64,000 bases of DNA, taken from positions 434,001-498,000 of the forward strand of contig NZ_RSEB01000003.1 of the NCBI RefSeq assembly GCF_003933745.1, written 5' to 3'. Under the pieces are notes generated by a model. It made no database searches. It was not told the DNA's origin and saw nothing but the letters and a program-made list of their open reading frames with translations. This stretch comes from Glycomyces terrestris (lineage in GTDB: Bacteria > Actinomycetota > Actinomycetes > Mycobacteriales > Micromonosporaceae). This document shows positions 1-7,012 of this stretch, piece after piece (the stretch's first letter is position 1; each line of letters begins with the position of its first letter). The position numbers and the translations under genes are program-made.

Positions 1-94
1 CGGGCCCGGCGAGCGCCCGCTCGGCGACCGGGTTGACCCGCATGCCGACCCACAGCTGTCTGGCCCGGGCGGTCGTACGGCGGAATCGGCTCAC
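1..94 (-). CDS. Partial hypothetical protein (N-terminus only)
   Basis: A GTG-started frame runs off the left edge and gives 31 residues rich in arginine, beginning VSRFRRTTARARQLW. A GGGAGA Shine-Dalgarno-like sequence lies about 4 nt before the GTG, which supports this start. The basic N-terminus has no visible signal peptide. Too little is present to name a family. It is divergent from the GroES-like gene. Confidence 0.4.
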   Translation of the reverse strand, partial: MSRFRRTTARARQLWVGMRVNPVAERALAGP

Positions 95-486
95 GGTCTC
101 TCCCAAAGACGCGGGTGCAACGTCACCACGTACCGTACCGGTTCGGTGCGACCATCCCCATCCAGCCAGCACCACCGAGACCGGGCCCGCAGGCGGCACC
201 GACCTCACGTTGTCGCACCCGCCGGGCACCCTTGTGCCGGGGGCCCAGCGGCGCGACACACGAGCCCGCGGGGGGCGGACCGGCCCGGCCGCCTCATGTT
301 TCCTCCGGCTTACTCTCGCGCGCCGCTTCCGAATCTGCGGACACCGAAGTGTCGGCGGCCTCGGGCAGTCTTGAAGCGGGGTCCCCCGATGCCGACACAC
401 CCGGGCTCGGGGACGGGACGTTCCGGGCGTGAGTCCCGCCGCTCGCGGTGCGGGCCGGGCCCCGACTGGCGGTAGGGTGGGGCGCT
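95..486. other. Divergent intergenic region
   Basis: About 390 bp between the partial reverse-strand gene and the GroES-like gene. Frames across it are arginine/proline-rich, lack ribosome-binding sites and look non-coding. The only element I can point to is the -10 hexamer just before the GroES-like start. No RNA gene or terminator is visible. Confidence 0.5.
473..478 (+). promoter_or_regulatory. Probable -10 element, leaderless GroES-like gene
   Basis: TAGGGT fits the actinobacterial TAnnnT -10 pattern and ends 8 nt before the GTG, so transcription would start at or next to the start codon. No Shine-Dalgarno is present. No convincing -35 was seen. Confidence 0.45.
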
Positions 487-825
487 GTGACCGATACTCC
501 GTTGGACTCGACGACCGGCCTCCCCGTGCGCCTGCTGCACGACCGCCTCCTCGTCCGGGAGGACGCCGACTCCGAGCGCCGCTCGGCCGCCGGGATCGTC
601 ATCCCCGCCACCGCCCAGATGGGCCGGCGCCTGCACTGGGCCGAGGCCGTGGGCGTCGGACCGCTCGTCCGCTCCGTCGAGAACGGCGACCGCGTCCTCT
701 TCGACCCCGAGGACAAGGCCGAGGTCGAGATCCAGGGCCGCACCTACATCCTCCTGCGCGAACGCGACATCCATGCCGTCGCGGCCAAGCGCGTCGACAA
801 CGACGGCACGGGGCTCTACCTCTGA
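487..825 (+). CDS. GroES-like co-chaperonin family protein
   Basis: A 112-residue protein with the Cpn10 fold pattern: an N-terminal strand (LLHDRLLVRED), a short mobile-loop region around SAAGIVIPATAQ, and a C-terminal barrel strand containing VENGDRVLFDPEDKAEVEIQG. This is the divergent GroES-like paralogue that many actinobacteria carry immediately before prephenate dehydrogenase, not the main groES paired with groEL. The mobile loop lacks the usual GGI sequence, so classical GroEL binding is uncertain. The GTG was chosen because a TAGGGT -10 lies 8 nt upstream; an in-frame start 13 codons earlier would begin inside the promoter. Its stop overlaps the tyrA start by one base (TGATG), so the two are probably co-translated. 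Confidence 0.75.
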   Translation: MTDTPLDSTTGLPVRLLHDRLLVREDADSERRSAAGIVIPATAQMGRRLHWAEAVGVGPLVRSVENGDRVLFDPEDKAEVEIQGRTYILLRERDIHAVAAKRVDNDGTGLYL

Positions 826-1769
826 TGCGCGTCGCGGTCGCCGGGCTCGGCCTCATCGGCGGCTCCGCCGCGCTCGCCCTCGCCGAGGCCGGCCACGACG
901 TGATCGGCCACGACCCCGACCCCGCGACCCGCGCGGCCGCCGCCGCGCACGTGCCCGTCGCCGCCGACCCGGCCGACCTGCTCGACACTGACGTGGCGGT
1001 CGTCGCCGCGCCCATGGGACGCCTCGCCGCAGTCGCCGCCGAGACGTTCCCGGCCGGCCGCTACCGCGGCCTGGTCACCGACGTCGCCTCCGTCAAGGGC
1101 GCGGCCGCCGCGGCCTTCGCCGCGCATCCGCGCTTCGTCGGCGGACATCCCATGGCCGGCAAGGAGACCGCCGGGTTCTCCAGCGCCGAGCCGGGCCTGT
1201 TCCGCGACCGCGTCTGGGTCCTGTGCCTCGAGGACGGGACTGCGCTGGACGACTGGCTGCTGCTCGCGCGCCTGTGGACCTCGATCGGCGCGCGCGTCGT
1301 CCCGGCCACCGCCGCCGACCACGACCGCGCCGCGGCCCGGATCTCCCACCTCGAGCACCTGGTCGCCGCCGCGCTCGTCCTCACCGCCGACGACCCGCTG
1401 TCGCGGTCGCTCGCGGCCGGGTCGTTCCGGGACGGCACCCGCGTCGCGGCGAGCCCGACGCAGCTGTTCGCGGGGATGGTCGAGGGGAACCGCGAGATGC
1501 TCGCGGCGGCGCTCGACGACCTCGGCGCCGAGCTGGGCGCCGCCCGCCTCCACCTCGAGGAGCACGCCCGGCGCCCGGAGGCGGTCGCCGACTGGTTCGA
1601 CCGGGCCCGCGCGCTCCGCGCGGCCTGGCCGCCCGAGCCCGGGGAGACGGAGCGCGTGCCGCTCGCGCACGGCGCGCTGCTGGACCTGGGCAGGGCCGGA
1701 GGCTGGATCGAAGCGGTCGAAAGTGAGGTCGCGGTCGGCCGCTTGCCTCGCGTACAGTCCACTTCATGA
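825..1769 (+). CDS. tyrA: Prephenate dehydrogenase
   Basis: Prephenate dehydrogenase makes 4-hydroxyphenylpyruvate (NAD+-dependent oxidative decarboxylation) in tyrosine biosynthesis, in the cytoplasm. The 314-residue protein opens with the Rossmann signature GLGLIGGS (residues 8-15). It has VVAAPM at the end of the nucleotide fold, TDVASVKG, and the conserved HPMAGKE substrate-binding motif. The all-helical C-terminal dimerisation domain contains ISHLEHLVAAAL and SFRDGTRVAASP. There is no ACT domain or fused chorismate mutase, so it is the short monofunctional form. It overlaps the GroES-like gene upstream and the DUF885 gene downstream (ATGA), forming a three-gene operon. Confidence 0.93.
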   Translation: MRVAVAGLGLIGGSAALALAEAGHDVIGHDPDPATRAAAAAHVPVAADPADLLDTDVAVVAAPMGRLAAVAAETFPAGRYRGLVTDVASVKGAAAAAFAAHPRFVGGHPMAGKETAGFSSAEPGLFRDRVWVLCLEDGTALDDWLLLARLWTSIGARVVPATAADHDRAAARISHLEHLVAAALVLTADDPLSRSLAAGSFRDGTRVAASPTQLFAGMVEGNREMLAAALDDLGAELGAARLHLEEHARRPEAVADWFDRARALRAAWPPEPGETERVPLAHGALLDLGRAGGWIEAVESEVAVGRLPRVQSTS

Positions 1770-3463
1770 GAAGAATCGATCAGATCGCCGACAAGTACGT
1801 CGAGGACGCCATCGCCCTCAGTCCGCTGTTCGCCACCTCCATGGGCGTCTCCGGCCACGACCATGAGATCGACGACCTCTCGCCCGCGGGGCTCGAAGCG
1901 CAGGCCGCGCTCAACCGCCAGGCGATCGCCGACCTGGAGGCCGCCGAGCCGGCCGACGAGCGCGAGCGCGTCGCCAAGGACGCCATCCTGGAGCGGCTGC
2001 GCCTCCAGTTGGAGCGCCACGAGGCCGGCGACGCGTACCTGGACCTGAACGTGCTGGCGTCCCCCGTGCACGGCGTGCGCCAGATCTTCGACCTGATGCC
2101 GAAGGACGGGAAGGTCGCGGCCGAGAACATCGCGGCCCGCCTGGCCGCCGTCCCGGCCGCGTTCGAGCAGTTCACCGAGACGCTGCGCGCCGAGGCCGCC
2201 GCGGGCCGCGTGGCCGCGAAGCGGCAGGTGCTCGAGGTGGCCGTCCACTGCGACAACTGGAACGGCGCCAAGGGCAAGGACACCGACTTCTGGGCCGGTC
2301 TGGCGAACTCCGTGACGATCGACGGCGAGCCGATCAAGACCGGGCCGCTGCGCATCGCGTTGAGCAACGGCGCGAACTGGGCGCGGGCGGCGGCGACGAA
2401 GTTCGCGCTGTTCCTGCGCGAGGAGCTGGCCCCGCAGGCGCCCGAGAAGGACGCGGTCGGCCGCGACCGCTACTCGCGCGCGTCCCGCTACTTCATCGGC
2501 GCGGAGATCGACCTCGAGGAGACGTACGCGTGGGGCTGGCAGGAGCTGGCCCGCATCGAGGAGGACATGCGCGCGACCGCCGAGCGGATCAAGCCGGGCG
2601 CGTCGATCGACGAGGTCGTGGCCTTCCTCGACCAGGACCCGAACGAGAACTTCACGGACAAGGAGCTGTTCCGCGACTGGATGCAGGAGCTGGCCGACTC
2701 CACGATCGCCGACCTCGCGGACAAGCACTTCGACATCCCCGCGCAGATCCGCAAGATCGACTGCAAGATCGCGCCGACCGAGGACGGGGCGATCTACTAC
2801 ACCGGCCCGAGCGAGGACTTCTCGCGTCCGGGCGCGATGTGGTGGTCCGTGCCGGAGGGCCAGAAGCTGTTCGGCAAGTGGCGCGAGAAGTCCACGGTCT
2901 ACCACGAGGGAGTCCCCGGCCACCACCTCCAGGTCGGCCAGACCATGGCCCGCGTGGAGCTGCTCAACCGCTTCCAGCGCCAGATGATGTGGTGCTCGGG
3001 CCACGGCGAGGGCTGGGCGCTGTACTCCGAGCGGCTCATGGACGAGCTCGGCTACTACGAGGACGACCCGGGCGGCCGCCTCGGCATGCTCGACGCGCAG
3101 GCGTTTCGCGCCGCCCGCGTCATCGTCGACATCGGCCTCCACTGCGAGTTCGCGATCCCCGAGGACAACCCGTTCGGCTGGCGGCCGGGCGAGGAGTGGG
3201 ACGGCGAGAAGATGTTCGAGTTCATGAAGGCCCACACCCGCACCATCGAGGACGACATGCTGTCCTTCGAGCGCAACCGCTACCTCGGCTGGGCCGGCCA
3301 GGCCCCGTCGTACAAGGTCGGGGAGCGCCTGTGGATGCAGGCCCGCGAGGACTACAAGGCGCGCAAGGGCGCCGAGTTCAGCCTCAAGCAGTTCCACACC
3401 GACGCCCTGAACCTCGGTTCGATGGGCCTCACCCCGTTCGCCGAGGCGCTCGCGCGCCTCTAG
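1766..3463 (+). CDS. DUF885 family zincin-like protein
   Basis: A 565-residue cytoplasmic protein of the DUF885 family, a group with a metallopeptidase-like fold. The motif YHEGVPGHHLQ near residue 381 resembles the HExxH zinc site but has an insertion (HEGVPGHH). It is followed by the conserved GHGEGWALYSERLMDELGYY segment, whose Glu is the likely third ligand. The N-terminal half is helical and acidic. No signal peptide is visible. The start codon overlaps the tyrA stop (ATGA), so it is the last gene of that operon. The substrate is unknown; peptidase activity is inferred from the family. Confidence 0.85.
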   Translation: MRRIDQIADKYVEDAIALSPLFATSMGVSGHDHEIDDLSPAGLEAQAALNRQAIADLEAAEPADERERVAKDAILERLRLQLERHEAGDAYLDLNVLASPVHGVRQIFDLMPKDGKVAAENIAARLAAVPAAFEQFTETLRAEAAAGRVAAKRQVLEVAVHCDNWNGAKGKDTDFWAGLANSVTIDGEPIKTGPLRIALSNGANWARAAATKFALFLREELAPQAPEKDAVGRDRYSRASRYFIGAEIDLEETYAWGWQELARIEEDMRATAERIKPGASIDEVVAFLDQDPNENFTDKELFRDWMQELADSTIADLADKHFDIPAQIRKIDCKIAPTEDGAIYYTGPSEDFSRPGAMWWSVPEGQKLFGKWREKSTVYHEGVPGHHLQVGQTMARVELLNRFQRQMMWCSGHGEGWALYSERLMDELGYYEDDPGGRLGMLDAQAFRAARVIVDIGLHCEFAIPEDNPFGWRPGEEWDGEKMFEFMKAHTRTIEDDMLSFERNRYLGWAGQAPSYKVGERLWMQAREDYKARKGAEFSLKQFHTDALNLGSMGLTPFAEALARL

Positions 3464-3490
3464 GGACGACCCCGCTCGGCCTCGATCGCG

Positions 3491-4633
3491 CTAGGCGTGG
3501 TCGAGGCCGAGTTCCATCTCCGGCTTCCCGTACCAGGCCCGGAGCCGGTCGGCGCCGCGGCGCAGGGCCGCGATCTCGGCGGCGGTGAACCCGCGGACGC
3601 GCCAGGTCTCGATGACCACCTTGTCGCGCTTCGGGGTGGCCTTCCAGTTGCCGATGACCTGGCCGTCGAGGAGGATCGCGGAGTTGAACCGGGGCCGGTC
3701 GGGGAACAGGGACCGGGGCACCGAGTGGTGGAGGACCCAGTCCTTCGTGTCGGTGTAGGAGCACAGCATCTCGTCGAAGCCCTGCACGAAGTCGACCACC
3801 GGCCCGCCGTCGCGGGGCTCGGGGCGCTCGCCGGTGTGGTAGAGGACGCGGCCGTCGACGCGCAGCTCCTTCAGGCCGGTCCCGTCGGTCTTGAGCTCGT
3901 CGACCGCGGCCTTCGCGTCGGCGACCTTGAGCGTGCCCCAGCGGGTGAAGTCCTTGACGGTCGCGGGTCCGCGCGAGGTGAAGAAGCGGCGCGCGAGTTC
4001 GAGGACCGCGGCGTCGCGGTCGATCTCGCCGGCGGGGATGCGCTCGTCGAAGTTCGCGTACGTCTGCTTCCCGTCCCGCGGCACGCCCGAGCAGATGCGG
4101 CCTTCGAGCTCGGCGTGGAACAGCAGGTGGATGAGGCGCTGCCCGGTGGGCTCGGCGACCCCGCCGGCCGCGAGCGCCTCGCTGGCCTCCTCGCGCGTCA
4201 GGTGCTTCCCGCCTGCCGTGGCCGCTTCGAGGAGGTCGTCCCCGCGCCCGAGTTCGGCCTGGTCGAGGCCGAGGCTGCGGTACTGGGTGCCCGCGACCTG
4301 CTGGACGCGGTGGGTGGTGGCCGCGAGCATCATGCGCAGGTCCTCGACGGGCACGGTGTGCCAGGTGGTGCGCAGCACGTGGGTGCGTACGACCGCGCCC
4401 TGTTCGAGGAGCGCGTCGACGGCCCCCTGCCCGGCGAACGCGAGGCCGTCGCCGTCGGGGACGGCCCGCATGGCGGGCGTGAGCTTCGAGGGGTGGTACT
4501 CCTGCGACTGGACGGCGCCCAGGTGCCGGAACGCGTCGAGGGGCGTCGCGAGCCGCTCGCCCCAGAGCCGCTGGGAGTGGGCGCGCCAGTCGGCGATCTC
4601 GGTCGGCGTGAGGTCCCCGGTGGGTGTTGACAT
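3491..4633 (-). CDS. AlkZ-like winged-helix DNA glycosylase family protein
   Basis: A 380-residue member of the HTH_42 (winged-helix DNA-binding, AlkZ/YcaQ) family. Supporting motifs are VVRTHVLRTTWHTVP, SRGPATVKDFTRW and QGFDEML. Residues 42-44 read Q-S-Q within AVQSQEY, matching the catalytic QxQ motif described for AlkZ, the glycosylase that unhooks DNA crosslinks; YcaQ/AlkX-type paralogues have QxD. It may therefore act on bulky or crosslinked adducts, although most actinobacterial paralogues are uncharacterised. Ahead of the ATG there is no Shine-Dalgarno but a TAGCAT hexamer 6 nt away, suggesting a leaderless mRNA. It is convergent with the DUF885 gene. Confidence 0.8.
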   Translation of the reverse strand: MSTPTGDLTPTEIADWRAHSQRLWGERLATPLDAFRHLGAVQSQEYHPSKLTPAMRAVPDGDGLAFAGQGAVDALLEQGAVVRTHVLRTTWHTVPVEDLRMMLAATTHRVQQVAGTQYRSLGLDQAELGRGDDLLEAATAGGKHLTREEASEALAAGGVAEPTGQRLIHLLFHAELEGRICSGVPRDGKQTYANFDERIPAGEIDRDAAVLELARRFFTSRGPATVKDFTRWGTLKVADAKAAVDELKTDGTGLKELRVDGRVLYHTGERPEPRDGGPVVDFVQGFDEMLCSYTDTKDWVLHHSVPRSLFPDRPRFNSAILLDGQVIGNWKATPKRDKVVIETWRVRGFTAAEIAALRRGADRLRAWYGKPEMELGLDHA

Positions 4634-4762
4634 TCGCTCATGCTAGCGGCAGGAGGCGGCACGAGTGCTCCCCAGAACCGCCCGCCCCAATGGCCGGAAT
4701 CACGAGGCCGCGGCTTCGCGGACCGGGTGGACGCGGTTGCGAGGAACAGCCACAATTGCGGC

Positions 4763-5446
4763 ATGTCCCTTCCGAACGCGGTCCTCAGGCTCTCCACCGA
4801 CGTCCTCGCCGACATCAACGACGACGAGCGCCTCGCGTTCGCCTACGCGCACGGCCCGGCCCTCTCCGGTTTCGGCGAGGAGGCCGAGCTCGTGTGCGTC
4901 TGGGAGACCGCCGAGGTCCCCGCGGAGGCCAGCCCGGAGGCGACGCACCTCACGGTGGCGCGCTTCCAGGACCTGCTCGCCCAGCTCGACCGCGGCGAGG
5001 GCTGGGAGCACCCGTCGTCGGAGGCGCTCCGCGTCATCGGCGCGTTCTCCGAGGGCACCCTCCTCGCCGACGACTCCGAGCTCGGCTCGAAGGCCCGCGC
5101 CGAGGTGACCGAGTTCCCGCAGGCCCTCGCCGACGCCTCCCGCGAGGCCGTCGCCGCCGAGGCCGACGACCTCGCCAAGCGCCTGGGCGACGCCGCCGAC
5201 CCCTGGGACCTGGCCGAGACCCTCACCACCGGCCTCCACCGCGCCTACGTGGCCCTCTTCGCCGCCGGCGGCTACTTCTTCCCCGGCCGCGACAACCGCG
5301 CCGACTTCGTCGCCCGCTACCTGCTGGGCGACGAGGTCCCGGAGGCTGAGGCCGCGGTCTGGGCCGCCGCCCGCTCAGAGCACCGCAGCGAGGACCTGCC
5401 CGAGGCCTGGCGCCACCTGGCGAAGGTCGTCCTGGACAACTGCTGA
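4763..5446 (+). CDS. Hypothetical protein
   Basis: A 227-residue acidic, alanine-rich, probably cytoplasmic protein with no signal peptide or membrane segment. I do not recognise the family. It reads as a short alpha/beta N-terminal part (residues 1-60, VLADINDDERLAFAYAHGP) followed by helices; GYFFPGRDNRADFVARYLLG is the most distinctive stretch. The ATG was preferred over an upstream in-frame ATG because the longer version adds a low-complexity proline/arginine stretch overlapping the divergent gene's promoter. A CACAAT hexamer lies 6 nt before the ATG. Its stop codon abuts a degenerate tRNA-Asn copy. Confidence 0.6.
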   Translation: MSLPNAVLRLSTDVLADINDDERLAFAYAHGPALSGFGEEAELVCVWETAEVPAEASPEATHLTVARFQDLLAQLDRGEGWEHPSSEALRVIGAFSEGTLLADDSELGSKARAEVTEFPQALADASREAVAAEADDLAKRLGDAADPWDLAETLTTGLHRAYVALFAAGGYFFPGRDNRADFVARYLLGDEVPEAEAAVWAAARSEHRSEDLPEAWRHLAKVVLDNC

Positions 5447-5448
5447 CG

Positions 5449-5499
5449 GCTCGATTGGCAGACCAGCCGACTGTTAATCGGCGGCTCCTTGGTTCGAGT
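5449..5499 (+). pseudogene. Degenerate tRNA-Asn(GTT) remnant
   Basis: From the D-arm to the T-loop the sequence matches a tRNA-Asn closely: GCTC...ATTGGCAGA, the anticodon arm GCCGA-CTGTTAA-TCGGC with anticodon GTT, and the T-loop GGTTCGAGT. It cannot fold as a working tRNA. The D-stem has a C-C mismatch, the T-stem 3' strand (GGGAC) does not pair with CTTGG, and no acceptor stem can form because the 5' side is the tail of the preceding coding sequence. It is probably a broken copy, perhaps left by recombination near the tRNA-Arg. Confidence 0.5.
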
Positions 5500-5539
5500 G
5501 GGACGGGACGAATGACCCAGCACACACCATCGAACCCGG

Positions 5540-5569
5540 TTGCAGGAGCGATCCAGAGCCAGGTAAGGT
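5540..5569 (+). promoter_or_regulatory. Probable tRNA-Arg promoter
   Basis: TTGCAG and TAAGGT are separated by 18 bp, giving acceptable -35 and -10 elements. The -10 ends 37 nt before the mature 5' end of tRNA-Arg, which is reasonable for a processed precursor. Confidence 0.5.
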
Positions 5570-5606
5570 TATGCCCGGCCTGATCGAACAGATCAAAGCC
5601 AGGCAA

Positions 5607-5682
5607 GCGCCCCTAGCTCAACGGATAGAGCATCTGACTACGGATCAGAAGGTTGGGGGTTCGAATCCCTCGGGGCGCGCCA
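5607..5682 (+). tRNA. tRNA-Arg (anticodon ACG)
   Basis: A complete cloverleaf can be drawn. The acceptor stem GCGCCCC pairs with GGGGCGC, and the D-stem is GCTC/GAGC. The anticodon stem TCTGA/TCAGA holds the loop CTACGGA, so the anticodon is ACG at 5640-5642. The variable loop is AGGTT and the T-arm is GGGGG-TTCGAAT-CCCTC, with one mispair. The discriminator is G and the CCA end is encoded. A34 would be read as inosine after TadA deamination and decode CGU/CGC/CGA. The A/T-richer patch just downstream fits the common use of tRNA genes as integration sites, but no second copy of the tRNA 3' end was found in the window. Confidence 0.95.
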
Positions 5683-5685
5683 TAA

Positions 5686-5716
5686 AGAGAAGCCGGGTCT
5701 GAGACCCGGCTTCTCT
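5686..5716 (+). terminator. Strong hairpin terminator after tRNA-Arg
   Basis: A perfect 15-bp inverted repeat (AGAGAAGCCGGGTCT and its complement) centred on one G begins 3 nt after the encoded CCA. It has no long U-tract, only TGTGTATCT after the stem. As it is symmetrical it could also stop transcription arriving from the small reverse-strand gene. Confidence 0.8.
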
Positions 5717-5789
5717 GTGTATCTAGCTGTCCTTACCTACGTCGAACGCTGGGATTCAGATGCCTGACACCAGCTCGTCAAGCCTCCAG

Positions 5790-5939
5790 CTAGCGCAGGC
5801 CGAGCCAGCCGATCAGCAGGATCGACGGCAACGCAACGAAAGCGGCGACGCTTCCGGCAACGATCACGATCGCCGCGATTGCTGCGATCCGCTTGGCGTC
5901 CTCGCTTCGGGATGAGGTCAGCTGCTGATGTGACAGCAT
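5790..5939 (-). CDS. Small single-span membrane protein (49 aa)
   Basis: A short frame preceded by AGAAAGGA about 6 nt before the ATG, a good ribosome-binding site. Residues 1-17 are polar (MLSHQQLTSSRSEDAKR). Residues 18-47 are an uninterrupted hydrophobic stretch (IAAIAAIVIVAGSVAAFVAL and onward) that would span the membrane once. It ends WLGLR. No family is recognised. It lies between the tRNA-Arg terminator and the RAMA-domain gene, and its composition is A/T-richer than the surroundings, so it probably belongs to the same accessory patch. It could equally be a prophage-type or toxin-type small protein; nothing here decides. Confidence 0.5.
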   Translation of the reverse strand: MLSHQQLTSSRSEDAKRIAAIAAIVIVAGSVAAFVALPSILLIGWLGLR

Positions 5940-6062
5940 CTAGGATCCTTTCTGTCTACGTGTTATGGCTCGTAGGCAGGGTGCCGCGCCGCGACCGGAC
6001 TTCCAAGCTAGGCAGTGGCGCGGCATCCGGGCCTGAGGTCGTCGGAGGACCTCCCAGCCAAT

Positions 6063-6075
6063 TATCTGACAGATA
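6063..6075. repeat. Inverted repeat TATCTG-A-CAGATA
   Basis: A perfect 6-bp palindrome around a central A, in the A/T-rich intergenic region between the small membrane protein gene and the RAMA-domain gene. Its position between divergent genes fits an operator. The regulator is unknown; the ribbon-helix-helix protein encoded next door is a candidate. Confidence 0.4.
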
Positions 6076-6169
6076 GTAGCACCTCTCGAGGCGAGACCGT
6101 CAAGCCCCCTCGAGCCAGGTGCCGAGCCCAAGATCCTGAGCAGAGCAGCGATCTCGTGTAGCATGTAAC

Positions 6170-6195
6170 TATACAGTACTCCTATCACCTGATAG
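6170..6195 (+). promoter_or_regulatory. Possible promoter/operator of the RAMA gene
   Basis: A TATACA hexamer at 6170-6175 could be a -10 element, without a recognisable -35. Just downstream lies the perfect inverted repeat CTATCA-CC-TGATAG at 6182-6195, ending 15 nt before the ATG, where a bound repressor would block transcription. Both half-sites contain TATC/GATA as in the other palindrome 107 bp upstream. Confidence 0.4.
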
Positions 6196-6210
6196 TCTCT
6201 GCCAGATTGG

Positions 6211-6993
6211 ATGACCATGGTCTCAGTCGAAATCTCGGAGGACCTGTACCAATACATTCAAAAACATGCGGTCCCACTAGAAGACTCGGTGGACTCGGTG
6301 TTGAAACGTCTCCTTGGCTTGGACAAGGCCAAGGTTGCTGCCCTCGCTGCTGAGGCACCCGCCCAGCCCTCGGGCACAACCGAGCATGGGGCCCTTCAGC
6401 CCCTGGTTACGGCAGGGCTACTGAACGAAGGCGATGAACTTCGGTGGCACCGCGCCAAAAAAGGAGTGACCTTCGATGCCAAGGTCGGCCCTAACGGCAC
6501 CATCGAACTCGACGATGGGCAGCTCTTCGAATCGCCTTCCGGGGCGGCGGTCGCTGTGGCCGGCGGAAATCACCCTGGATGGGACGTCTGGTCCCACCTT
6601 CGCAGCGGTATGACCCTTTCGCAGCTCCGTTCGATGCTGAACTCCGCGAACGACCAACCGACCGATCTTTCAGACGACTGGAAGTCGCAGCTGAAGATGG
6701 TCCTCAGCCGCCTCCCGCATGGAGCTTGGACCTCCTACGGCGATCTGGGGCGCCTGCTTGGCCGGAACCCTCGCGAGTTGGGGCTCCATCTCAGCACCAC
6801 GGAGATCACCAATGCACACCGCGTGCTCCAGCACAACGGCCGCATCTCTCCGGGTTTCCATTGGGTAGGAACTGATCGGGGTGACGTCAGGGTCCTTCTC
6901 CGACGTGAAGGTGTGCTGCCTCAACGGGGATCGGTAGCCGACCCATCCCAGCGACTGAGCCTGGAAAGCCTCCGCAAACTGCTTCAGCATTAA
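6211..6993 (+). CDS. SeqA-like RHH + RAMA + alkyltransferase-like fusion protein
   Basis: A 260-residue protein with three recognisable parts. Residues 3-36 (VSVEISEDLYQYIQ... SVDSVLKRLLGL) resemble the N-terminal ribbon-helix-helix/oligomerisation segment of SeqA. Residues 61-131 look like a RAMA domain, found beside restriction and methylase domains and thought to sense modified DNA: GLLNEGDEL, a GTI-type turn, FESPSGAA, and the closing HPGWDVW. Residues 157-235 resemble the DNA-binding domain of O6-alkylguanine transferases (LPHGAWTSYGDLG, NAHRVLQHNGRIS), but the acceptor motif PCHR is replaced by NAHR, so it would bind rather than repair, as alkyltransferase-like proteins do. No Shine-Dalgarno is visible; the ATG six bases on is an alternative start. 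Base composition is A/T-richer than neighbouring genes. Domain names are my pattern matches; the cellular role is unknown. Confidence 0.75.
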   Translation: MTMVSVEISEDLYQYIQKHAVPLEDSVDSVLKRLLGLDKAKVAALAAEAPAQPSGTTEHGALQPLVTAGLLNEGDELRWHRAKKGVTFDAKVGPNGTIELDDGQLFESPSGAAVAVAGGNHPGWDVWSHLRSGMTLSQLRSMLNSANDQPTDLSDDWKSQLKMVLSRLPHGAWTSYGDLGRLLGRNPRELGLHLSTTEITNAHRVLQHNGRISPGFHWVGTDRGDVRVLLRREGVLPQRGSVADPSQRLSLESLRKLLQH

Positions 6994-7012
6994 TGCTGCA
7001 TTTTCGTGCCGG

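Noticed and set aside
1061-3397. 778-codon reverse-strand open frame
   Set aside because: It is antisense to tyrA and the DUF885 gene, has Val/Leu/Arg-biased shadow composition and no ribosome-binding site or family motifs.
5940-6257. 105-codon reverse frame upstream of the RAMA gene
   Set aside because: It covers the promoter region, has no ribosome-binding site and mixed composition; the palindromes and A/T-rich sequence fit regulatory DNA better.
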